A stretch of DNA of 64,000 bases from Janthinobacterium tructae (GTDB taxonomy: Bacteria; Pseudomonadota; Gammaproteobacteria; Burkholderiales; Burkholderiaceae_D): NCBI RefSeq assembly GCF_006517255.1, contig NZ_CP041185.1, forward strand, positions 5,146,001-5,210,000, written 5' to 3'. The first letter of the stretch is position 1. Every line of letters starts with the position of its first letter. Position numbers and translations under genes: made by a program. Below the pieces are notes generated by a model. It was not told the origin of the DNA and made no database searches. It worked only from the letters and a program-made list of their open reading frames with translations. Of the stretch, positions 1-10,494 are shown piece after piece.

Positions 1-779
1 GCAAGCTGTCCGGCGAATATCCCGTCATCGGCTACACCTTGCAGGATGCGGCCAGCCAGCCTGACTTGCCGGGTGTGCTGATGCTGCGCGCCAGCCAGTT
101 CCGCAGCCGCCATGCCGGTACCGACTTCCACCTGGAATGCGCGCTGGGCGTGGCGCTGGTCAAGACGCAACTGGTGGGTCACTTCAATATCAGCAACGCG
201 CTGGCGGTGCTGGGCGCCTTGCTGGCGCATGGCACCGGCCTGCGCGCCGCCATCGACGGCATCGAATCGCTGCAGCCTGCCCCAGGCCGCATGCAACAGG
301 TGGGTGGCCAGGAAGCGCCGATGGTCGTCATCGATTACGCGCATACGCCGGACGCGCTGGAAAAAACCCTGGCCGCCTTGCGCCAGGTGGCGCAGGAGCG
401 TGGCGGCCAGCTGTGGTGCGTGTTCGGCTGTGGCGGCGACCGCGATCCGGGCAAGCGTCCGCAGATGGGCGCCATCGCGCAGTTGGCCGATCATGTTGTG
501 GTCACCAGCGACAATCCGCGCAGCGAAGACCCGCACGCCATCATCGCGCAAATCGTCGCCGGCATGCGTGCAGACGGCCCGCAGCCACAGGCCATCGAAG
601 ACCGCGCCGCCGCCATCCTGTCGGCCATCAAGCATGCCGCCAAGCCGGACGTGATCTTGCTGGCGGGCAAAGGCCATGAGCCGTACCAGGAAATCAAGGG
701 CAAGAAACTGCCGTTCTCCGATACCGACCATGCGCAACTGGCCCTGTCGGCGCGCCTGACCATGATGAGGACGAACTGA
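1..779 (+). CDS. murE: MurE, UDP-MurNAc-tripeptide synthetase (C-terminal part)
   Basis: The frame is open from the window edge (first full codon at base 3) to TGA at 777-779, so only the last ~258 residues are present. MurE is the cytoplasmic ligase that adds the third amino acid to UDP-MurNAc-L-Ala-D-Glu. Visible are the end of the central Mur-ligase domain (HFNISNALAVLGALLAHG) and the C-terminal domain with VIDYAHTPDALE, VFGCGGDRDPGKRP and, near base 510, DNPRSEDP. The DNPR motif is the family signature for meso-diaminopimelate rather than lysine, as expected for a Gram-negative. The stop shares one base with the murF start, which suggests translational coupling. Confidence 0.96.
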   Translation, partial: KLSGEYPVIGYTLQDAASQPDLPGVLMLRASQFRSRHAGTDFHLECALGVALVKTQLVGHFNISNALAVLGALLAHGTGLRAAIDGIESLQPAPGRMQQVGGQEAPMVVIDYAHTPDALEKTLAALRQVAQERGGQLWCVFGCGGDRDPGKRPQMGAIAQLADHVVVTSDNPRSEDPHAIIAQIVAGMRADGPQPQAIEDRAAAILSAIKHAAKPDVILLAGKGHEPYQEIKGKKLPFSDTDHAQLALSARLTMMRTN

Positions 780-2209
780 TGCGCGGCACCCTGACAGAGT
801 TGATGCCGTCACTGGACGGCGCGCAGCTGGCGGGCGACGCAGCGTTTGACGGCGTGTCCACCGACAGCCGCAGCGCCCAGGCCGGCTCGCTCTTCGTCGC
901 CTTGCGCGGCGAGAGTTTCGACGCCCACGACTTCCTCGACCAGGTGGCCGCGCGCGGCGTCGCCGCCGTGCTGGTCGAGCGCCTGCCCGCAGGCTGGGAC
1001 AGCGGCAAGGTCCCGGCCATCGTGGTCGCCGATACCCTGGTGGCGCTGGGACGCATTGCCCATCACTGGCGCCGCCGGTTCAATTTGCCCGTCATCGGCG
1101 TCACCGGCAGCAATGGCAAGACCACCGTCAAGGAGATGATTTCGTCCATCCTGGCGGCGGCCTTTGGCGAAGAAGCGCGCCTGGCCACGCGCGGCAACCT
1201 GAATAATGAAATCGGCGTGCCATTGACCCTGTTCCGCCTGAGCGAGCAGCACCAGGCGGCCGTGATCGAGATGGGCATGAACCATCCGGGCGAAATCGCG
1301 CGCCTGGCGGCAATCGCCGCGCCGACGCTGGCAATGGTCAACAACGCGCAGCGCGAGCACCAGGAATTCATGCATACAGTGGAGGCAGTGGCGCGCGAGA
1401 ACGGCGCGGCGCTGGCGGCATTGGCCGACGACGGCGTGGCCGTCTTCCCGCACGGCGATGAATTCACGCCCGTGTGGCGCGAGCTGGCCGGCGCGCGCGC
1501 CGTCATCACCTTCGGCCTGTCGAAGGACGCTGACGTGAGCTGCACGCACCGCGCGGCCGAGGATTTTGGCAGCGACATGTTCGTCAGCGTGCGCGCGCAG
1601 GACGGCAGCTTGCGCCAGTTCTTTGTCGGCTTGCAGGCGGCGGGCGACCATAATGTGCGCAATGCGCTGGCGGCCGTGGCATGCGCTGTTGGCGCGGGCA
1701 TCGCCATCGAACATATCAAGCAGGGCCTGGAGGCGTTCGCGCCAGTGAATGGCCGTCTGCAGAAAAAACGTGCCGCCAACGGCGCCACCATCATCGACGA
1801 CACGTATAACGCCAATCCGGATTCGGCGCGCGCGGCCATCGATGTGCTGGCGCAGGCTGCGGCACCACGCATCCTGGTGCTGGGCGAGATGGGCGAAGTC
1901 GGCACGCAGGGGCAGCAGTTCCACGAAGAGATCGGCGCCTACGCCGCCATCAAAGGCATCGAATACGTGCTGGCGACGGGCGGCCTGGCGCGCCATCTGG
2001 TGAATGCGGCGCAGGCTGCCGCCAGCCAGGAATCGGGCACGGTCGTGGAGTATTTTGAACAGTTCGACGGCTTGCTGGCGGCGCTCGATGCGCATTTGTC
2101 CGGCCGTTCGGATGCAACAGTATTAATCAAGGGCTCCCGCTTCATGAAAATGGAACGGGCCGTGCAGCATTTGATTGGTTCAAACAACAATAACAAGGAA
2201 GCTCACTAA
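779..2209 (+). CDS. murF: MurF, UDP-MurNAc-tripeptide--D-Ala-D-Ala ligase
   Basis: MurF is a 476-residue ligase that joins D-Ala-D-Ala to the UDP-MurNAc-tripeptide, the last cytoplasmic step of precursor synthesis. An N-terminal substrate domain (about 20-95) is followed by the Mur-ligase P-loop TGSNGKTT at residues 109-116. Further on are the [15 protein letters not shown] segment, the [10 protein letters not shown] motif and the C-terminal domain with [18 protein letters not shown]. Length is close to other MurF proteins. The ATG overlaps the murE TGA by one base, and the stop lies 2 bases before mraY. The C-terminus (SNNNNKEAH) is an unremarkable polar tail. Confidence 0.97.
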   Translation: MRGTLTELMPSLDGAQLAGDAAFDGVSTDSRSAQAGSLFVALRGESFDAHDFLDQVAARGVAAVLVERLPAGWDSGKVPAIVVADTLVALGRIAHHWRRRFNLPVIGVTGSNGKTTVKEMISSILAAAFGEEARLATRGNLNNEIGVPLTLFRLSEQHQAAVIEMGMNHPGEIARLAAIAAPTLAMVNNAQREHQEFMHTVEAVARENGAALAALADDGVAVFPHGDEFTPVWRELAGARAVITFGLSKDADVSCTHRAAEDFGSDMFVSVRAQDGSLRQFFVGLQAAGDHNVRNALAAVACAVGAGIAIEHIKQGLEAFAPVNGRLQKKRAANGATIIDDTYNANPDSARAAIDVLAQAAAPRILVLGEMGEVGTQGQQFHEEIGAYAAIKGIEYVLATGGLARHLVNAAQAAASQESGTVVEYFEQFDGLLAALDAHLSGRSDATVLIKGSRFMKMERAVQHLIGSNNNNKEAH

Positions 2210-2211
2210 TC

Positions 2212-3387
2212 ATGCTGCTCTGGCTCGCTCATTATTTCCAGGACGACATTGGCCCATTGCGGGTCTTTAACTTCATCACGTTCCGCGCCGTCTTTGCCAC
2301 GCTGACGGCGATTTTGATCGGCCTGTGCGCCGGTCCCGCCGTGATCCGCATGCTCACGCGCATGAAGGTCGGCCAGGCCGTGCGCACGGACGGCCCGCAG
2401 ACGCATCTGAAAAAACACGGCACGCCGACCATGGGCGGCGTGCTGATCCTGATCGCCATCGGCATTTCCACCCTGCTGTGGGCCGACCTGTCGAACCGCT
2501 TCATCTGGCCGGTCCTGATCGTCACGCTGGGCTTTGGCGCCGTCGGCTGGGCCGACGATTACCGCAAGGTGGTGCACCAGGACCCGGAAGGCATGCGCTC
2601 GCGCGAAAAATACTTCTGGCAGTCGTTGATCGGCATCGTCGCCGCGTTTTACCTGGCGTTTTCTGTCTCCGTGTCGGAACCCGACGCGGGTCACGTGTGG
2701 AATCTGATCTACGCCTGGGTGCAGTCCGGCTTCGCCATGGACCTGCCGCCGAAAGCCGACCTGATCGTCCCGTTCTTCAAGACCATCAGCTATCCGCTGG
2801 GCGTGTGGGGCTTCATCGCGCTGACCTACTGCGTCATCGTCGGTACCAGCAATGCCGTCAACTTTACGGACGGCCTGGATGGCCTGGCCATCATGCCGAC
2901 CGTGATGGTGGGCACGGCCCTGGGCCTGTTCGCCTACCTGACGGGTAACGCCACGTATGCGCGCTACCTGTTCATTCCGCACATTCCAGGCGCCGGCGAA
3001 CTGGTGATCTTCTGCGGCGCGCTGGCCGGTTCCGGCCTAGCCTTCCTCTGGTATAACACGCACCCTGCGAAAGTGTTCATGGGCGACGTGGGCGCACTGG
3101 CCCTGGGCGGCGCGCTGGGCACCGTGGCCGTCATCGTGCGCCAGGAAATCGTCCTGTTCATCATGGGCGGCATCTTCGTCGTCGAAACGCTGTCCGTGAT
3201 TATCCAGGTCGTCTGGTTCAAGTACACCAAGAAGCGCTATGGTGCTGGCCGCCGCGTTTTCCTGATGGCGCCGTTGCATCACCATTTTGAACAAAAAGGC
3301 TGGAAAGAGACGCAGGTTGTCGTGCGTTTCTGGATCATCACCATGATGCTGGTGCTGCTCGGCCTGACCACTTTGAAGCTGCGCTGA
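2212..3387 (+). CDS. mraY: MraY, phospho-MurNAc-pentapeptide transferase
   Basis: MraY is a 391-residue polytopic inner-membrane enzyme that transfers phospho-MurNAc-pentapeptide to undecaprenyl phosphate, making lipid I. Family hallmarks are the Asp pair in GWADDYRK (residues 115-116), NFTDGLDGL at 217-225, [11 protein letters not shown] at 289-299 and the APLHHHFE histidine cluster at 353-360. About ten hydrophobic segments fit a ten-helix topology. The length is typical of beta-proteobacteria, slightly longer than E. coli MraY (360). The gene sits in the standard dcw position between murF and murD, sharing one base with the murD start. Confidence 0.97.
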   Translation: MLLWLAHYFQDDIGPLRVFNFITFRAVFATLTAILIGLCAGPAVIRMLTRMKVGQAVRTDGPQTHLKKHGTPTMGGVLILIAIGISTLLWADLSNRFIWPVLIVTLGFGAVGWADDYRKVVHQDPEGMRSREKYFWQSLIGIVAAFYLAFSVSVSEPDAGHVWNLIYAWVQSGFAMDLPPKADLIVPFFKTISYPLGVWGFIALTYCVIVGTSNAVNFTDGLDGLAIMPTVMVGTALGLFAYLTGNATYARYLFIPHIPGAGELVIFCGALAGSGLAFLWYNTHPAKVFMGDVGALALGGALGTVAVIVRQEIVLFIMGGIFVVETLSVIIQVVWFKYTKKRYGAGRRVFLMAPLHHHFEQKGWKETQVVVRFWIITMMLVLLGLTTLKLR

Positions 3388-4943
3388 TGATGTACGACGC
3401 TAAAACCGCACTGGTACTGGGCCTCGGGGAGTCGGGTCTGGCCATGGCCCTGTGGCTGGCCCGCAGCGGTGCCTGCGTGCGCGTGGCCGATACAAGGGAA
3501 ACCCCTGAGCGCCTGGCCGCGCTGCAGGCTGCCGTGCCGCAGGCGCAGTTCATCGCCGGCGCCTTCACGGCCGAGCTGCTCGATGGCGTCGATTTTGTCG
3601 CCGTCAGCCCCGGCCTGGCGCCGGGCCGCGAACTGGCGCAGATTGCACCTGCCGCTGCGGAGAAAAATATCCCCGTGTGGGGCGAGATCGAACTGTTCGC
3701 GCAGGCCTTGGCCGCGCTCAAGGCGGAACGCGGCTATGCGCCGAAAGTCATCGCCATCACGGGCACCAACGGCAAGACGACGGTCACCAGCCTGGTGGGC
3801 TTGCTGTGCGAACGCACCGGTCTGGTCACGCGCGTGGCCGGCAATATCAGCCCGGCGGCGCTGGACGTGCTGCGCGAGGTGCTCGATGCCGAGCCCGCGC
3901 CGCTGCCGGTCGATGCCGAAGCTGAAGCGGCGCAATCCGTTGCCAGCACCTTGCCGCAGGCGTGGATACTGGAGTTGTCCAGCTTCCAGCTGCACACGAC
4001 GTTCAGCCTGCAGGCCGATGCGGCCACGGTTCTGAATCTGTCGCAGGATCACCTGGACTGGCATGGCGACATGGCCTCCTATGCGAGCGACAAGGCACGC
4101 ATCTTCGGCGAGCAGACCGTGCGCATCCTGAACCGCGACGATGCGTTAGTTATGCACATGGCCGATCCGCTGGCCGCGACGATCACCTTCGGCACGGGCG
4201 AGCCGCTTGACGTGGACAGCTTTGGCCTGGTCAATGAACGGGGCATCTTCTGGCTGGCGCAAGCCGTGCCCAGCGAAGAAGTCATCGAGAAAAAACGCAA
4301 GAAGAACGATCCGGCACCGGAACCGGTGCCGACGATGGCGAAGAAACTGATGCCGGCCGATGCGCTGAAAATCCGCGGCCAGCACAATGCCTCGAATGCG
4401 CTGGCGGCGCTGGCCCTGTGCCGCGCCATCGGCCTGCCGTTCGCACCGCTGCTGCATGGCTTGCGCGAGTATCAGGGCGAGCCGCACCGGGTGGAACTGA
4501 TCACGGCCGTGGGTGAAGTCGAATACTACGACGACAGCAAGGGCACCAACGTGGGCGCGACAGTGGCTGCGCTGTTCGGCCTGGGCAAGGCGTTTGGCGG
4601 TGCGGAGCAGCGCCTGGTGCTGATCGCCGGCGGTGACGGCAAGGGGCAGGACTTCTCGCCGCTGGCTGAACCCGTGTCGCGCTACGTGCGTGCCGTGGTG
4701 CTGATCGGCCGCGATGCGCCTGCGCTGCGCGCTGCTCTGGAGCCGGCTGGCGTGGACATCATCGACTGCACCACCTTGCCGGAAGCGGTCAAGCGCGCCA
4801 GCAGCCTGGCGCTGGCCGGCGATGCCGTGCTGCTGTCGCCCGCCTGCGCCAGCCTGGACATGTTCAAGAACTATGCGCACCGCGCACAGGTATTTGTCGA
4901 CGCCGTGCGCGACATCGCGCTGGAAAACGGACAGGATATCTGA
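3387..4943 (+). CDS. murD: MurD, UDP-MurNAc-L-alanine--D-glutamate ligase
   Basis: MurD adds D-glutamate to UDP-MurNAc-L-Ala. The N-terminal Rossmann-like domain begins with [17 protein letters not shown]. The ATP-binding loop TGTNGKTT is at residues 125-132, [14 protein letters not shown] at about 216-229, and the C-terminal domain has [17 protein letters not shown]. At 518 residues it is markedly longer than E. coli MurD (438). The excess lies mainly in two low-complexity, charged stretches: about 166-190 ([14 protein letters not shown]) and 296-322 ([19 protein letters not shown]). The start is the first of two adjacent ATG codons and shares one base with the mraY stop; the second ATG is equally possible. 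Confidence 0.96.
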   Translation: MMYDAKTALVLGLGESGLAMALWLARSGACVRVADTRETPERLAALQAAVPQAQFIAGAFTAELLDGVDFVAVSPGLAPGRELAQIAPAAAEKNIPVWGEIELFAQALAALKAERGYAPKVIAITGTNGKTTVTSLVGLLCERTGLVTRVAGNISPAALDVLREVLDAEPAPLPVDAEAEAAQSVASTLPQAWILELSSFQLHTTFSLQADAATVLNLSQDHLDWHGDMASYASDKARIFGEQTVRILNRDDALVMHMADPLAATITFGTGEPLDVDSFGLVNERGIFWLAQAVPSEEVIEKKRKKNDPAPEPVPTMAKKLMPADALKIRGQHNASNALAALALCRAIGLPFAPLLHGLREYQGEPHRVELITAVGEVEYYDDSKGTNVGATVAALFGLGKAFGGAEQRLVLIAGGDGKGQDFSPLAEPVSRYVRAVVLIGRDAPALRAALEPAGVDIIDCTTLPEAVKRASSLALAGDAVLLSPACASLDMFKNYAHRAQVFVDAVRDIALENGQDI

Positions 4944-6154
4944 TGGCCTTCCAACTGCCTTTCAGCTTTGGTTCCGGCTCGGCTGCCAAGCCGCTGGATA
5001 GCCGCGCGCGGCAATCGAAGATGATGGACTATGACAAGCCGCTGGTGTGGGTGGTCCTGCTGCTCATGTTGCTGGGTATGGTGATGGTGTACTCGGCGTC
5101 GATCTCGCTGTCGGACGCGCGCAAGTTCGCCGCCTACACGAACAATTATTTCGTCGTGCGCCAGGCGCTGTTCATCGGCGTGTCGATCATCGTCGGCGCG
5201 CTGGTGTTCCGCATTCCCGTCGCCACCTGGCAAAAGATGGCGCCGTGGCTGTTCATCGGCACCCTGGTGCTGCTGGTGATGGTCTTGATACCTGGCCTGG
5301 GTGTGTCGGTTAACGGTGGCCGCCGCTGGCTGAACCTGCCGGGCCTGCGGCCGCAGCCGTCCGAGCTGATGAAGGTGGTGATGGTGCTGTACGCTGCCGA
5401 CTACACCGTGCGCAAGCAGGAATACATGCACAAGCTGACCAAGGGTTTCATGCCGATGGCGCTGGCCGTCAGCTTCGTCGGCCTGCTGCTGCTGATGGAG
5501 CCAGACCTGGGCGCTTTCGGCGTGATCGTCTGCATCGCCATGGGCATCCTGTTCCTGGGTGGCGTCAACGCCATCTGGTTCGGCGGCATCGGCGCCATGC
5601 TGACGGCGATCTTCGTCACCATCATCGCTTTGTCGAAATTCCGCCGCGAGCGGTTTTTTGCGTATCTCGATCCTTGGCAGGAAGACAATGCGCTGAACAA
5701 GGCTTACCAGCTGACGCACTCGCTGATCGCCTTCGGGCGCGGCGAATTGTTTGGCGTGGGCCTGGGCGGCAGCGTGGAAAAGCTGCACTACCTGCCCGAA
5801 GCGCATACGGACTTCTTGCTGGCCGTGATCGGCGAGGAACTGGGCCTGGTGGGTGTGCTGATCGTGATCGGCATGTTTTACTGGATTATCAAGCGCGCGT
5901 TCGATATCGGCCGCCAGGCGATCGCCATCGACCAGACCTTCGCGGGACTGACGGCAAAAGGCATCGCCATCTGGATCGGCGTGCAGACCTTCATCAACAT
6001 GGGCGTGAACCTGGGCCTGCTGCCGACCAAGGGCTTGACTTTGCCCCTGATGAGTTATGGCGGCACGGGCGTACTGATCAACTGTATCGGCCTGGCGATT
6101 TTACTGCGCATCGATTACGAAAACCGGATCCTGATGCGCGGAGGCCGGCTATGA
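4943..6154 (+). CDS. ftsW: FtsW, SEDS-family peptidoglycan glycosyltransferase
   Basis: FtsW is a 403-residue septal SEDS glycosyltransferase that polymerises lipid II together with its partner FtsI (PBP3). A cytoplasmic N-terminus of about 33 residues precedes roughly ten transmembrane segments. Characteristic pieces are [18 protein letters not shown] (about 117-134), [12 protein letters not shown] (184-195) and [18 protein letters not shown], in which Asp290 corresponds to the catalytic Asp of the family. The C-terminal part contains [17 protein letters not shown]. The start shares one base with the murD stop, and the stop overlaps the murG ATG (ATGA), so the gene is co-translated within the dcw operon. 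Confidence 0.96.
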   Translation: MAFQLPFSFGSGSAAKPLDSRARQSKMMDYDKPLVWVVLLLMLLGMVMVYSASISLSDARKFAAYTNNYFVVRQALFIGVSIIVGALVFRIPVATWQKMAPWLFIGTLVLLVMVLIPGLGVSVNGGRRWLNLPGLRPQPSELMKVVMVLYAADYTVRKQEYMHKLTKGFMPMALAVSFVGLLLLMEPDLGAFGVIVCIAMGILFLGGVNAIWFGGIGAMLTAIFVTIIALSKFRRERFFAYLDPWQEDNALNKAYQLTHSLIAFGRGELFGVGLGGSVEKLHYLPEAHTDFLLAVIGEELGLVGVLIVIGMFYWIIKRAFDIGRQAIAIDQTFAGLTAKGIAIWIGVQTFINMGVNLGLLPTKGLTLPLMSYGGTGVLINCIGLAILLRIDYENRILMRGGRL

Positions 6155-7245
6155 ATAACGTGACGAACTTGAAAACGACGAAAAGACTGATGATCATGGC
6201 GGCCGGCACCGGTGGCCATATTTTTCCTGGGCTGGCGATTGCGCAGACCATGCGCGCGCGCGGCTGGGAAGTGAGCTGGCTGGGCACGACCCATGGCATG
6301 GAGCAGGAGCTGGTGCCGAAGCACGGCATTCCCATGGATGCCATTGAATTTTCCGGCATGCGTGGCAAGGGTCTGGCGCATACGGTCAAAGGCGGCTTCA
6401 AGATGCTGGCGAGTTTTTTTGCCATCCGCCGTTTCATCGCCAGCCGCAAGCCGGACGTGGTGATGGGCATGGGCGGCTACGTGACCGTGCCGGGCGGCCT
6501 GATGGCGCGCCTGAAGGGCGTGCCGCTGGTGCTTGTCAATGCCGATGCGGCGCTGCTGCTGTCGAACAAGACGCTGGTGCCGCTGGCACAAAAGGTTTGC
6601 TTCGGTTTTCCCGCTGATTTCGGCAGCGCCGCCGGCAAGGCTGTCGTCACGGGCAATCCCGTGCGCGCCGAGATCCTCGCCATGGCGCCGCCGGCATCCC
6701 GCTTTGCGGGCCGCAGCGGGCCGCTGCGCATCCTGGTGGTGGGCGGCAGCCTGGGTGCGAAAGCGCTGAACGACAATCTGCCTGCCGCGCTGGCCCTGAT
6801 GCCGGAGGGCGAACGTCCGCTGGTGACGCACCAGTCGGGCAAGAAGAATATCGACGCCCTGCATGCCGCGTATGCGCAGGCGGGCGTGCAGGCCAATGTG
6901 GTCGACTTCATCGACGACATGGCCAAGGCGTATACCGAGGCCGACCTGGTGATTTGCCGCGCTGGCGCCATCACCCTGTCGGAATTGACGGCGGCCGGCG
7001 TGGCGAGCGTGCTCGTGCCGCTGGTGGCGTCGACCACGAGTCACCAGCGCGATAACGCGCAATGGATGGCCAAACAAGGCGCGGCGATTCATCTGCCGCA
7101 GACGGAAATGAGTGCGGCGTCGCTGAGCACCCTGCTGGCGTCCTTGACGCGCGATACCTGCCAGCAGATGGCGCAGGCGGCACTGGCAGCAGGCAAGCGC
7201 GACGCCAATGAGGCGATCGCACACGTATTGGAAAAACTGGCATGA
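6151..7245 (+). CDS. murG: MurG, lipid II-forming N-acetylglucosaminyltransferase
   Basis: MurG transfers GlcNAc from UDP-GlcNAc to lipid I at the cytoplasmic face of the inner membrane. The protein (364 residues) has a GT-B fold. The N-terminal Gly-rich loop [15 protein letters not shown] lies at 17-31, [12 protein letters not shown] follows, and the C-terminal donor site contains [13 protein letters not shown] and [16 protein letters not shown]. The frame is open far upstream inside ftsW. ATG at 6151 is chosen because it overlaps the ftsW TGA (ATGA) and places the Gly-rich loop at the usual distance from the N-terminus. Confidence 0.97.
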   Translation: MNNVTNLKTTKRLMIMAAGTGGHIFPGLAIAQTMRARGWEVSWLGTTHGMEQELVPKHGIPMDAIEFSGMRGKGLAHTVKGGFKMLASFFAIRRFIASRKPDVVMGMGGYVTVPGGLMARLKGVPLVLVNADAALLLSNKTLVPLAQKVCFGFPADFGSAAGKAVVTGNPVRAEILAMAPPASRFAGRSGPLRILVVGGSLGAKALNDNLPAALALMPEGERPLVTHQSGKKNIDALHAAYAQAGVQANVVDFIDDMAKAYTEADLVICRAGAITLSELTAAGVASVLVPLVASTTSHQRDNAQWMAKQGAAIHLPQTEMSAASLSTLLASLTRDTCQQMAQAALAAGKRDANEAIAHVLEKLA

Positions 7246-7255
7246 GGTTAGCTCT

Positions 7256-8659
7256 GTGAAGCATAAAGTAAACAATATCCACTTTGTCGGCATCGGCGGC
7301 AGCGGCATGAGCGGCATCGCCGAAGTGCTGGTCAACCTGGGCTACAAGGTGTCGGGCTCCGACCTGGGCAGCAATGCGGCGACGCAGCGCCTGGCGAGCC
7401 TGGGCGCGACTGTCATGCTCGGCCACGCGGCCGAAAATATCGGCGACGCCGATGCGGTCGTGACCTCGGGCGCCGTCCCGCAAGACAATCCGGAAGTGGT
7501 GGCAGCGCGTGCGCGCAAGATCCCGCTGGTGCCGCGCGCCGTGATGCTCGGTGAATTGATGCGTTTGAAACGCGGCATCGCCATCGCCGGCACGCATGGC
7601 AAGACGACGACGACCAGTCTGGTCGCTTCGGTGCTGGCGCAGGGCGGCCTCGATCCTACTTTTGTGATCGGTGGACGCCTGACCAGTGCCGGCGCGAACG
7701 CCAAGCTCGGATCGGGCGACTACCTGGTGGCCGAAGCCGATGAGTCGGACGCCTCGTTCCTGAACCTGGCGCCGATGATCGAAGTGATCACGAATATCGA
7801 CGCCGATCACATGGACACCTACGAGCACGATTTCGAAAAGCTCAAGCAGGCGTTCGTGCAGTTCACGCACCGTCTGCCTTTCTATGGCCGCGCCATGCTG
7901 TGCATCGATGATCCGCACGTACGCGCCATCATCCCGTTCGTGACCAAGCCGGTCACCACCTATGGCTTCGCGCAGGACGCCGAAGTGCGCGCCATCAACG
8001 CGCGTGCAGTGGGCCTGGAAATGCATTTCACGGTGCTGCAGGAAGGCTATCCTGATCTCGACGTGGTGTTGAACCAGCCTGGCATGCACAATGTGCAAAA
8101 TGCCTGCTCGGCGATCGCCATCGCGCGCGAAATCGGCATCGCCGACAGCGCCACCCAGCAAGGACTGGCCGAGTTTTCCGGCGTGGGCCGCCGCTTCACG
8201 CGCTATGGCGACGTGGCACTGCCGAACGGCGGCAGCTTTGCGCTGGTCGATGATTTCGGCCACCATCCGGTGGAAACGGAAGTGACCCTGGCCGCTGCGC
8301 GCGCCGCCTATCCTGGCCGCCGCCTGGTGCTGGCTTTCCAGCCGCACCGCTACAGCCGCACGCGCGACCTGTTCGAGGATTTCGTCAAGGTGCTCGGTGC
8401 ACCCGACGTGCTGCTGCTGTCCGAAGTGTATGCGGCAGGCGAAGCGCCCATCGTCGCCGCCGACGGCCGCGCATTGGCGCATGCGCTGCGCGCGCGCGGC
8501 AAGATCGAACCGATTTTCGTCGAGTCCATGACGGACATGGCCGACACCATCATGAGCGTGGCGCGCGACGGCGACGTCGTGCTGACCATGGGAGCCGGCT
8601 CGATCAGCGGCATCCCGCAACAACTGACAACGTATCAATCTCACACTGCAAAGGCCTGA
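7256..8659 (+). CDS. murC: MurC, UDP-MurNAc--L-alanine ligase (GTG start)
   Basis: MurC starts the peptide stem by ligating L-Ala to UDP-MurNAc. The 467-residue protein begins with a Rossmann domain ([16 protein letters not shown], 10-25), has the ATP loop AGTHGKTTT at 111-119, and then [12 protein letters not shown] and [14 protein letters not shown] motifs ([12 protein letters not shown] here). A GTG at 7256 is chosen. GAGG at 7244-7247 is a good ribosome-binding site 8 bases upstream, and the next in-frame ATG would delete the GIGGSG nucleotide loop. A longer frame begins at 7208 inside murG but has no supporting site. Only 10 bases separate it from murG. Confidence 0.96.
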   Translation: MKHKVNNIHFVGIGGSGMSGIAEVLVNLGYKVSGSDLGSNAATQRLASLGATVMLGHAAENIGDADAVVTSGAVPQDNPEVVAARARKIPLVPRAVMLGELMRLKRGIAIAGTHGKTTTTSLVASVLAQGGLDPTFVIGGRLTSAGANAKLGSGDYLVAEADESDASFLNLAPMIEVITNIDADHMDTYEHDFEKLKQAFVQFTHRLPFYGRAMLCIDDPHVRAIIPFVTKPVTTYGFAQDAEVRAINARAVGLEMHFTVLQEGYPDLDVVLNQPGMHNVQNACSAIAIAREIGIADSATQQGLAEFSGVGRRFTRYGDVALPNGGSFALVDDFGHHPVETEVTLAAARAAYPGRRLVLAFQPHRYSRTRDLFEDFVKVLGAPDVLLLSEVYAAGEAPIVAADGRALAHALRARGKIEPIFVESMTDMADTIMSVARDGDVVLTMGAGSISGIPQQLTTYQSHTAKA

Positions 8660-8660
8660 C

Positions 8661-9629
8661 GTGAACCAAGCTTCAGCTATCGACGTTAAACAATTGGGCA
8701 AAGTCGGCGTCCTGTTCGGCGGCAGCTCGGCCGAGCGCGAAGTGTCGCTGATGTCCGGCGCGGGCGTACTTGCCGCTCTGAAAAGCCGTGGCGTGGACGC
8801 GCACGCGTTCGACACGGGCGAACGCAGCCTGGCCGAACTGGCTGCCGAGCAATTTGACCGCGTCTTCATCGCGCTGCATGGCCGCTTTGGCGAAGACGGC
8901 AGCCTGCAGGGCGCGCTGGAGCAGCTGGGCATCCCTTACACGGGTAGCGGTGTGATGGCGTGCGCGGTGGGCATGGACAAGGTCTATACCAAGATGATCT
9001 GGCTGATGCACCAGTTGCCGACGCCACAGTACGCGGTGCTCAATGACAGCTCCGACCTGGCCAAAGTGGCAGCTGAACTGGGCTTGCCGCTGATCGTCAA
9101 GCCGCCGCATGAGGGTTCGAGCATCGGCATCACCACCGTCAATGAAGCATCGGCCTTCCAGGCGGCCTACGATATCGCCGCCGGTCTCGATGATTCGGTA
9201 CTGGCCGAGGAATTCATCAAGGGCCGCGAATTCACCGTGGCGATCCTGGGCCAGGGTGCCACGGCGCGCGCGCTGCCGCCGATTGAAATCGTCGCGCCGC
9301 AAGGCAATTACGACTATCAGAACAAGTACTTCACGGACGATACGCAGTATTTTTGTCCGCCGCAGCTGGACCAGGCGATTGTGTCGGAAATGGAGCGCAT
9401 CGCCGTGGCAGCCTACCGTGCCCTCGGCTGTGAAGGCTGGGGACGGGTCGATGTGCTGATGCGTGCGGCCGACAGCAAGTTGTTCCTGCTGGAAGTCAAT
9501 ACCTCGCCCGGCATGACGGGACACTCGCTCGTGCCGATGGCGGCACGCGCGGTGGGTATCAGCTATGAAGACCTGTGCCTGGAAATCGTCGCCGGCGCGC
9601 GACTGAAAATGCACAAGGGACAGCACTGA
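8661..9629 (+). CDS. ddlB: D-alanine--D-alanine ligase (GTG start)
   Basis: Ddl makes the D-Ala-D-Ala dipeptide used by MurF. It is a 322-residue ATP-grasp enzyme. The N-terminal motif [17 protein letters not shown] lies at about 16-32. [14 protein letters not shown] follows, then the ATP-grasp region with [10 protein letters not shown] and the C-terminal metal-binding [17 protein letters not shown]. The start is GTG at 8661, one base after the murC stop, with AAAGG at 8650-8654 as a likely ribosome-binding site. The position between murC and ftsQ is the classical ddlB position of the dcw cluster. Confidence 0.95.
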   Translation: MNQASAIDVKQLGKVGVLFGGSSAEREVSLMSGAGVLAALKSRGVDAHAFDTGERSLAELAAEQFDRVFIALHGRFGEDGSLQGALEQLGIPYTGSGVMACAVGMDKVYTKMIWLMHQLPTPQYAVLNDSSDLAKVAAELGLPLIVKPPHEGSSIGITTVNEASAFQAAYDIAAGLDDSVLAEEFIKGREFTVAILGQGATARALPPIEIVAPQGNYDYQNKYFTDDTQYFCPPQLDQAIVSEMERIAVAAYRALGCEGWGRVDVLMRAADSKLFLLEVNTSPGMTGHSLVPMAARAVGISYEDLCLEIVAGARLKMHKGQH

Positions 9630-9630
9630 T

Positions 9631-10449
9631 ATGTGGCATGACGCTAAAAGCCTCAATACGACTGCCAACGGCTTGCTGGCCGCGGTTCTGGTCGTGTGCG
9701 TGGCGGCCGGCGTCTGGTGGGTGTCGCAGCGTCCCATGTTCGACCTGCGCACGATCAAGGTGGAAAGTGCGGACGACAAGGGCCTGCGTCACGTGAATTA
9801 CCTGACCCTGCGCAGCGGCACTTTGGGCCGCATCAAGGGCAATTTCTTCACGACCAACCTGGAAAGCGTGCGCGGCGTGTTCGAAGCGGTACCCTGGGTG
9901 CGCCGTGCCAGCGTGCGGCGCGAGTGGCCGAACCAGCTGATCGTGGCGCTGGAAGAACACGAAGCGCTGGGTACCTGGGGCGAAGACGGGCGTTTGCTGT
10001 CGGTCAAGGGCGACGTGTTTACGGCCAATGTAGCCGAAGCCGAAGACGACCATGAATTGCCTGCGTTTGCCGGTCCCGATGGCAGCGAGAAGGAAGTACT
10101 GGCCACCTATGTGCAGCTGGCAAAGTGGTTTGCGCCGTTGAAGATGGTGCCTGAATCGCTGTCGCTGTCGAGCCGCTATGCGTGGACCGTGAAACTGGAT
10201 AACGGCATGAGCGTGGCGCTGGGGCGCGAGCAAAATCATACGACCCTGAAGGCGCGGGTCGACCGGCTGGTGGGCATCTACCCGCAGCTGGCGAGCCGGC
10301 TGGAGAATATCGACACGATCGATATGCGCTACCAGAATGGTCTGGCGCTCAGTTCCGCCGGCCTGGTGATACCGGCCGAAGGCAAGGATGGCAGGCCGGC
10401 GCCAGCCATCAGGAAGAAAAATGGCAGTCCGATTAAAAAACCGACTTAA
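9631..10449 (+). CDS. ftsQ: FtsQ, cell-division protein
   Basis: FtsQ is a bitopic inner-membrane protein that links early and late divisome components through FtsB/FtsL. The 272-residue sequence has a short cytoplasmic N-terminus and one transmembrane helix at about 12-33 (GLLAAVLVVCVAAGVWWV). A POTRA domain begins near FDLRTIKVES, and the beta domain contains ENIDTIDMRYQNGLAL. The C-terminus ends in a basic, Lys-rich tail (RKKNGSPIKKPT) after the conserved domain. The start is an ATG one base after ddlB. A 45-base gap separates it from ftsA. Confidence 0.94.
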   Translation: MWHDAKSLNTTANGLLAAVLVVCVAAGVWWVSQRPMFDLRTIKVESADDKGLRHVNYLTLRSGTLGRIKGNFFTTNLESVRGVFEAVPWVRRASVRREWPNQLIVALEEHEALGTWGEDGRLLSVKGDVFTANVAEAEDDHELPAFAGPDGSEKEVLATYVQLAKWFAPLKMVPESLSLSSRYAWTVKLDNGMSVALGREQNHTTLKARVDRLVGIYPQLASRLENIDTIDMRYQNGLALSSAGLVIPAEGKDGRPAPAIRKKNGSPIKKPT

Positions 10450-10494
10450 CCGAATAATCAATTTAACAATAGCCCAAAAAACTAGGCGACAGAA

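Noticed and set aside
5674..6150. An N-terminal extension of murG inside ftsW
   Set aside because: The extension lies in an alternate frame of ftsW; the ATG at 6151 overlaps the ftsW stop and gives the standard N-terminus.
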